Below are positions 61,050 through 64,000 of a stretch of 64,000 nt of DNA, in pieces. The notes beneath the pieces are model-generated. The model was not told the DNA's origin. It made no database searches and saw only the letters and a list, made by a program, of their open reading frames with translations. The position numbers were made by a program, and so were the translations under genes. The DNA is from Devosia sp. (lineage in GTDB: Bacteria; Pseudomonadota; Alphaproteobacteria; Rhizobiales; Devosiaceae), in assembly GCF_017307495.1 (NCBI RefSeq), contig NZ_JAFKHE010000013.1:248001-312000 (forward strand), given 5' to 3'. How positions within the stretch are numbered: the stretch's first letter is position 1; the number at the start of each line of letters is the position of its first letter.

Positions 61050-61724
61050 ATGGGTGAACGCTTCAAGCTTACGGCTTCGGACGGCTTCGTCTTCGGGGCC
61101 TACCGCGCCCGGCCCGAAGGCAAGGTGCGCGGCGGCGTCGTGCTGATCCAGGAGGTCTGGGGCCTCAACAACTGGATCCGCTCCGTCGCCGACCGCTGGG
61201 CCCGGCACGGTTACCTCACCATCGCCCCCTCCCTGTTCGATCGCGTCGAGCCCGGCTTCGAGAGCGAGAACTACGGTCCCGATCACTTCGCCCGCGTCGG
61301 TGAGCTGATGAAGACGTTCTCCATGGACAAGGCCGTGCTCGACGTCGAGGCGGCGATCAAGTCGGCGTCCGAGGGCGGCAAGGTCGGCATCACCGGCTAC
61401 TGCTTCGGCGGCCGCGTCACCTGGATCGCCGCCAGCCGGCTACCGGGCCTCGCTGCCGCTTCGGGCTACTACGGCGGCGGCGTGCCCAACTACATCGACC
61501 TCGCCCCCAGGGTCCCGATCGAGATGCATTTCGGCGACAAGGACCAGGGCATTCCCCTCGAGCAGGTCGAGCAGCTCAAGGCACGCCATCCGGAGGCCGA
61601 CATCCACGTCTACCATGCCGACCACGGCTTCTGTAACAGCGACCGCCCCGAGAAGTTCGACGAAGCCGCCTGCACCAGGGCCTCGGCCCGCTCGCTGGAG
61701 TTCTTCCATAAGCACCTCGGCTGA
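61050..61724 (+). CDS. Dienelactone hydrolase-family protein
   Basis: The 224-residue alpha/beta hydrolase has the Cys nucleophile in GITGYCFGGRV, Asp in HFGDKDQGI and His in ADHGFCNS, the DLH catalytic triad. The physiological ester or lactone is unknown. It has a clear ribosome-binding site (CAGGAGACC) before ATG 61050 and follows the aldo/keto reductase gene by 61 bases. Confidence 0.9.
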   Translation: MGERFKLTASDGFVFGAYRARPEGKVRGGVVLIQEVWGLNNWIRSVADRWARHGYLTIAPSLFDRVEPGFESENYGPDHFARVGELMKTFSMDKAVLDVEAAIKSASEGGKVGITGYCFGGRVTWIAASRLPGLAAASGYYGGGVPNYIDLAPRVPIEMHFGDKDQGIPLEQVEQLKARHPEADIHVYHADHGFCNSDRPEKFDEAACTRASARSLEFFHKHLG

Positions 61725-61779
61725 TCTCGCCCGGCACTTCGCCTATCTCGAGGAGGCGGTCGACGATGCGCGGCGGCTT

Positions 61780-62139
61780 ATGCTGTCGCGCCGCCGCGCC
61801 ATGCTGGCCGCGCACCTGGCTGACGCCTACGCCGACCGCCTGTTCGCCGCCCGCGGCGAGACGGCCTCCGACGTCCTGGAGTTCCGGGCCCGACTTGCCC
61901 GCGCCCACCCGGCGCTGTCCCTCGTCTTCGACCTCGTCGCGGGCCGGGCGGAACTCATCACCGAGGCGGTGGAGGTCCCGATCGCCGAGTATGGCAGCCT
62001 CCGCGTCGAGGATTTCATGGTGAGCCTCTACAACCACAATACCGTGCAGCGCATCCGCCTCGTCACAGCGGATGGCCGCCACCGGGACGTGCACGAGGTC
62101 CTGGCGGAAGCGGTGAAGGCACTTTCGAGTGCGAGCTGA
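61780..62139 (+). CDS. Hypothetical protein, N-terminus uncertain
   Basis: The frame reads MLSRRRAMLAAHLADAYADRLFAARGETASDVLEFRARL ... VLAEAVKALSSAS. It has a helical N-terminal part and a short strand-rich C-terminal part; I do not recognise a family. The coherent sequence SADLARHFAYLEEAVDDARRL lies in frame upstream of ATG 61780, with no ATG or GTG there except far upstream, inside the hydrolase gene (61615). A GGAG at 61697-61700 sits 7 bases before an ATA at 61708, which could be a non-standard start. Overlap with the hydrolase end would indicate translation coupling. Confidence 0.55.
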   Translation: MLSRRRAMLAAHLADAYADRLFAARGETASDVLEFRARLARAHPALSLVFDLVAGRAELITEAVEVPIAEYGSLRVEDFMVSLYNHNTVQRIRLVTADGRHRDVHEVLAEAVKALSSAS

Positions 62140-62153
62140 ACCTGCCGGCAATC

Positions 62154-62245
62154 GCCTCCCTCCCCCTTGAGGGGAGGGATCGAGGGAGGGGGTGGTGCGG
62201 TGATCGCCGACACTCTTACCCCTCCCTACATGGGGGGGAGGGGAG
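62154..62245. repeat. Family B two-armed palindromic repeat (partly degenerate)
   Basis: The first arm (CCTCCCCCTTGAGGGGAGGG) is normal; the second (CCCCTCCCTACATGGGGGGG) is degenerate. It lies between the hypothetical gene and the convergent DUF1697 gene. Confidence 0.8.
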
Positions 62246-62261
62246 CCCAACCGGCAGCCGG

Positions 62262-62819
62262 CTACTTCTCGGCCATCAGTTCGAGCAACTTCAGCGTCGT
62301 CTGCCAACTGCGGATGGTCATCGACTTGTACAGCGGTGACGCCACGATGCTGCTCAGCCGGCTCCTGGTGCGCTCGGCACTGAGCCGTTGCGAGTAGATT
62401 ACGCCGTTGCCGGGCCAGACCTTGTCGACGCCCTCGCGCGGCTTGAACACCGCGAAGGCCTCGTCCCGGTCGATGTCGATCAGGAAGATGGCGTCGCTGT
62501 GGTAGCGGTCCGGCTGGTCCCCGAACCCCTCCGGCCGGTTGTCGATCACCGCCTGCAGTTCGCCACGTCTGACCACCAGCACCTTGACCAGCTCGTCATC
62601 GAGCCGGAACGCCGTCGTCAGCGTCTGCTCGATCCGCCGCGCCAGGGTCCCGGCGGCGAGGTTCGATCGGAACATCGCATTGCCGCTCTGGATATACGTG
62701 CTCACCTCGGTCAGCCCGATGTCCTCGAGCATCCCCTTCAGCCCCGCCATCGGCACCTTGTTCTTGCCGCCCACATTGATGCCGCGCAGCAGGGCCAGGT
62801 ACTTCGTCTTGGCGGTCAT
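62262..62819 (-). CDS. DUF1697-family protein
   Basis: The 185-residue protein starts KTKYLALLRGINVGGKNKVPMAGLKGMLEDIGLTEVSTYIQSGNAMFRS, the DUF1697 signature. Function is unknown; members are small alpha/beta proteins found widely in bacteria. It is separated from gcrA by a terminator and has no close partner. Confidence 0.9.
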   Translation of the reverse strand: MTAKTKYLALLRGINVGGKNKVPMAGLKGMLEDIGLTEVSTYIQSGNAMFRSNLAAGTLARRIEQTLTTAFRLDDELVKVLVVRRGELQAVIDNRPEGFGDQPDRYHSDAIFLIDIDRDEAFAVFKPREGVDKVWPGNGVIYSQRLSAERTRSRLSSIVASPLYKSMTIRSWQTTLKLLELMAEK

Positions 62820-62937
62820 GCTGTCCCCCTGCGTCTAGGTGGGCCTATGATCCAGAGTGTGCCGGCACGCGATCGCCACCCGATGGCTTGGGAGCCGGGA
62901 TGGAAGCTCAGGAGGTGCGGCCTGCCGAGAGAACAAG

Positions 62938-62963
62938 AAAGGCCGGGATCACTCCCGGCCCTT
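62938..62963. terminator. Terminator downstream of gcrA
   Basis: GGCCGGG (62941-62947) pairs with CCCGGCC (62954-62960), with A-run before and T-run after, in both directions. On the minus strand it comes 22 bases after the gcrA stop and ends in TTTCTTGTT, so it terminates gcrA. Confidence 0.8.
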
Positions 62964-62981
62964 TGGCTGCTCAGTCTCGGT

Positions 62982-63539
62982 TCAGCGTTTCTTCCTGTCG
63001 AGCTGGTGGTAGGCCCGGCGCGAGTGGAACTCGCAATAGGGCTTGCCCTCGTCGGAATGCTGGCCGCAGAAGTAGAAATCCGGCGTCAGCGGGTCCCCGA
63101 TCGGCCACTTGCAGGTGTGCTCGCTGAGCTGCAGCAGGGTCAACCGCTGCTCGACCGGGATGAACAACTCCTGCGCCTGCGGAGCCATCTCCATCTCGAC
63201 TGCGTATTCCTGCTCCATCTTGAGCGCCGTGGCGCCCTGGATGGCGCCGCCGCCACCCGTGCTGATGGTGTTGCGGGTCTTCATCACCGTGCCCAGGCCG
63301 CTCGAGCGCGAGGCGCTGGCGGGCGAGGAGACGCGGCGGGGAGCCGGACGCGGAGCGCTGCGCACGCGCGGCGCCGAAGTCGCCGGCTTGGCGCGGCCCG
63401 AGAGCTTCAGGCGGTGTACCTTGCCGATCACTGCGTTGCGGGTGACGCCCTCGCCAAGCACGCCCGCGATCTGACTGGCGCTCAGCCCCTCAAGCCAAAG
63501 CTTCTTGAGCAGCTCGACGCGTTCTTCAGTCCAGCCCAT
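62982..63539 (-). CDS. gcrA: Cell cycle regulator GcrA
   Basis: The 185-residue protein matches GcrA: MGWTEERVELLKKLWLEGLSASQIAGVLGEGVTRNAVIGKVHRLKLSGRAK is the DNA-binding helix-turn-helix domain, and the C-terminal cysteine/histidine region is HTCKWPIGDPLTPDFYFCGQHSDEGKPYCEFHSRRAY. GcrA recruits RNA polymerase to promoters methylated at GANTC by CcrM and drives S-phase transcription. Four GANTC sites lie in its upstream region (63575-63767). ATG 63539 has an AGGAG about 11 bases upstream. Confidence 0.96.
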   Translation of the reverse strand: MGWTEERVELLKKLWLEGLSASQIAGVLGEGVTRNAVIGKVHRLKLSGRAKPATSAPRVRSAPRPAPRRVSSPASASRSSGLGTVMKTRNTISTGGGGAIQGATALKMEQEYAVEMEMAPQAQELFIPVEQRLTLLQLSEHTCKWPIGDPLTPDFYFCGQHSDEGKPYCEFHSRRAYHQLDRKKR

Positions 63540-63574
63540 CAAATCAATTGCTCCTAATCGCAGGGGCGTGGACG

Positions 63575-63767
63575 GACTCACCGACCGTGCCGTTACCGCA
63601 GCAACAGCTCAACACACTACGCATCGTAGGTCTGAAGGGTCCGCCACACGAGATATCGTGTCCCAACGCCTTGATACTACACGGGTCGCTGAATCCGGTG
63701 CAAGCGTCGGGGCGGTTTTACACGGGGAAAACACGGCAGGAATCGGGCGTCACGCAAAGCCCGAGTC
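63575..63767. promoter_or_regulatory. Cluster of four GANTC (CcrM) sites upstream of gcrA
   Basis: GANTC occurs at 63575-63579 (GACTC), 63691-63695 (GAATC), 63740-63744 (GAATC) and 63763-63767 (GAGTC). Methylation state of such sites governs GcrA-dependent promoters in alphaproteobacteria. No coding gene is seen in 63540-63925. Confidence 0.6.
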
Positions 63768-63814
63768 AAATCAGGCACTTGGCCCCGCAACGCCCGTGTC
63801 CGTTGACTTAACTA

Positions 63815-63883
63815 CTCCACAAAGGCATATGGAATGCCTGCAACGCGCCGCCCAAACGCAGCGCGTTTTTGGTTTTTGTGGGG
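63815..63883 (+). ncRNA. Putative structured leader or small RNA before argD (three-way junction)
   Basis: An outer stem pairs 63815-63823 (CTCCACAAA) with 63875-63883 with one wobble. Inside it two hairpins sit side by side: GGCAT (63824-63828) with ATGCC (63834-63838), and AACGCGC (63842-63848) with GCGCGTT (63861-63867), the last followed by a T-run, like a terminator. A TTGACT hexamer at 63803-63808 could be the -35 of a promoter. It may be the argD leader or a short stable RNA; no Rfam family is recognised by eye. Confidence 0.45.
63842..63870 (+). terminator. Terminator-like hairpin before argD
   Basis: A 7-bp GC-rich stem (AACGCGC/GCGCGTT) with a 12-base loop is followed by TTTTT and GGTTTTT. 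It is oriented with argD, 56 bases before its ATG, so it could attenuate argD or end an upstream plus-strand RNA. Confidence 0.55.
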
Positions 63884-63925
63884 CTTTTGCAACAGTCCCG
63901 TCCCCGAGCCCTGAAAGGTGCGAAA

Positions 63926-64000
63926 ATGTCTGCGCTATACGGTACGTATGCCCGGTCCAACCTCGCTTTCGAGCGGGGCGAGGGCGTGCGATTGTATGCT
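63926..64000 (+). CDS. argD: Acetylornithine/succinyldiaminopimelate aminotransferase, N-terminal part
   Basis: Only the first 25 codons are present, cut by the window end. The start reads MSALYGTYARSNLAFERGEG then VRLYA, which matches the ArgD N-terminus of rhizobial species (TYARxxLAFERGEG). ArgD works in arginine and lysine biosynthesis as a PLP-dependent aminotransferase. A GAAAGG ribosome-binding site precedes the ATG. The gcrA-argD neighbourhood is common in Hyphomicrobiales. Confidence 0.85.
   Translation, partial: MSALYGTYARSNLAFERGEGVRLYA

Noticed and set aside
61615-61779. ATG 61615 as the start of the hypothetical gene at 61780-62139
   Set aside because: It would overlap the hydrolase gene by 110 bases, and the translation there is low-complexity and antipodal to a well-defined hydrolase C-terminus.

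Overview
The window looks like a chromosomal segment of an alphaproteobacterium of the order Hyphomicrobiales (Rhizobiales), most like Devosia or a close relative. The evidence is very high GC with strong G/C-ending codons, a gcrA cell-cycle regulator next to the start of an acetylornithine aminotransferase gene (an alphaproteobacterial neighbourhood), a phoR-pstSCAB-phoU-phoB locus in the usual alphaproteobacterial order, and many solute-binding-protein uptake systems. The genus is inferred; no rRNA or tRNA gene is visible. I see no prophage, transposase or CRISPR array. The mobile-looking part is several families of short palindromic intergenic repeats.

Layout. 0-5 kb: a ParB/Srx-fold protein, recQ and hrpB helicases. 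5-13.9 kb: a PAS protein, a PAS-GGDEF-EAL c-di-GMP enzyme, an M29 aminopeptidase, a frameshifted ppk2, a class III cyclase with TPRs, and a cupin protein. 14-16.8 kb: a two-gene unit whose products match the two halves of the plant protein Tm-1, divergent from a TetR regulator. 17.2-28.1 kb: a carbohydrate ABC transporter (binding protein, two permeases, a small membrane protein, two ATPases) followed by two TIM-barrel epimerases, a Gfo/Idh dehydrogenase and a lactonase. A DUF559 endonuclease gene lies between the two permease genes, bounded by palindromic repeats. 28.5-39 kb: an MFS exporter, a sugar-nucleotide epimerase, a YtrA-type regulator with its ABC exporter, a ring-cleavage-type VOC protein, threonine aldolase, a zinc alcohol dehydrogenase, DUF924, LysE and an outer-membrane beta-barrel. 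39-42 kb: kdgK divergent from a fructuronate/mannitol dehydrogenase. 41.8-50.2 kb: an N-formylglutamate-amidohydrolase-like protein, TRAP transporter, glutamine-synthetase-like enzyme, aldehyde dehydrogenase and iron alcohol dehydrogenase, suggesting catabolism of an amine or amino alcohol through gamma-glutamyl intermediates. 50.3-59.2 kb: ppk2 and the Pho/Pst locus with a PHO box. 59.3-64 kb: ThuA, aldo/keto reductase, dienelactone hydrolase, DUF1697, gcrA and the first codons of argD.

Main points of interest. (1) Repeats occur in about a dozen intergenic gaps, inside hrpB, and at both ends of the DUF559 gene, which suggests a repeat-endonuclease partnership. (2) A tandem array at 28.1-28.5 kb carries two copies of a nine-codon coding relic that match the 3' end of the epimerase gene 1.3 kb upstream with mostly synonymous differences. 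(3) A near-perfect 14-bp palindrome, GCTARCATGTYAGC, lies upstream of both the sugar ABC operon and the MFS gene. (4) The leader between gcrA and argD can fold into a three-way junction ending in a terminator, and holds four GANTC methylation sites. (5) One of the two ppk2 genes has a frameshift at a conserved motif; the intact copy lies next to the PHO box.

All functions are from reading the translated sequences; no database search was possible. Start codons were chosen from ribosome-binding sites and family-typical N-termini.
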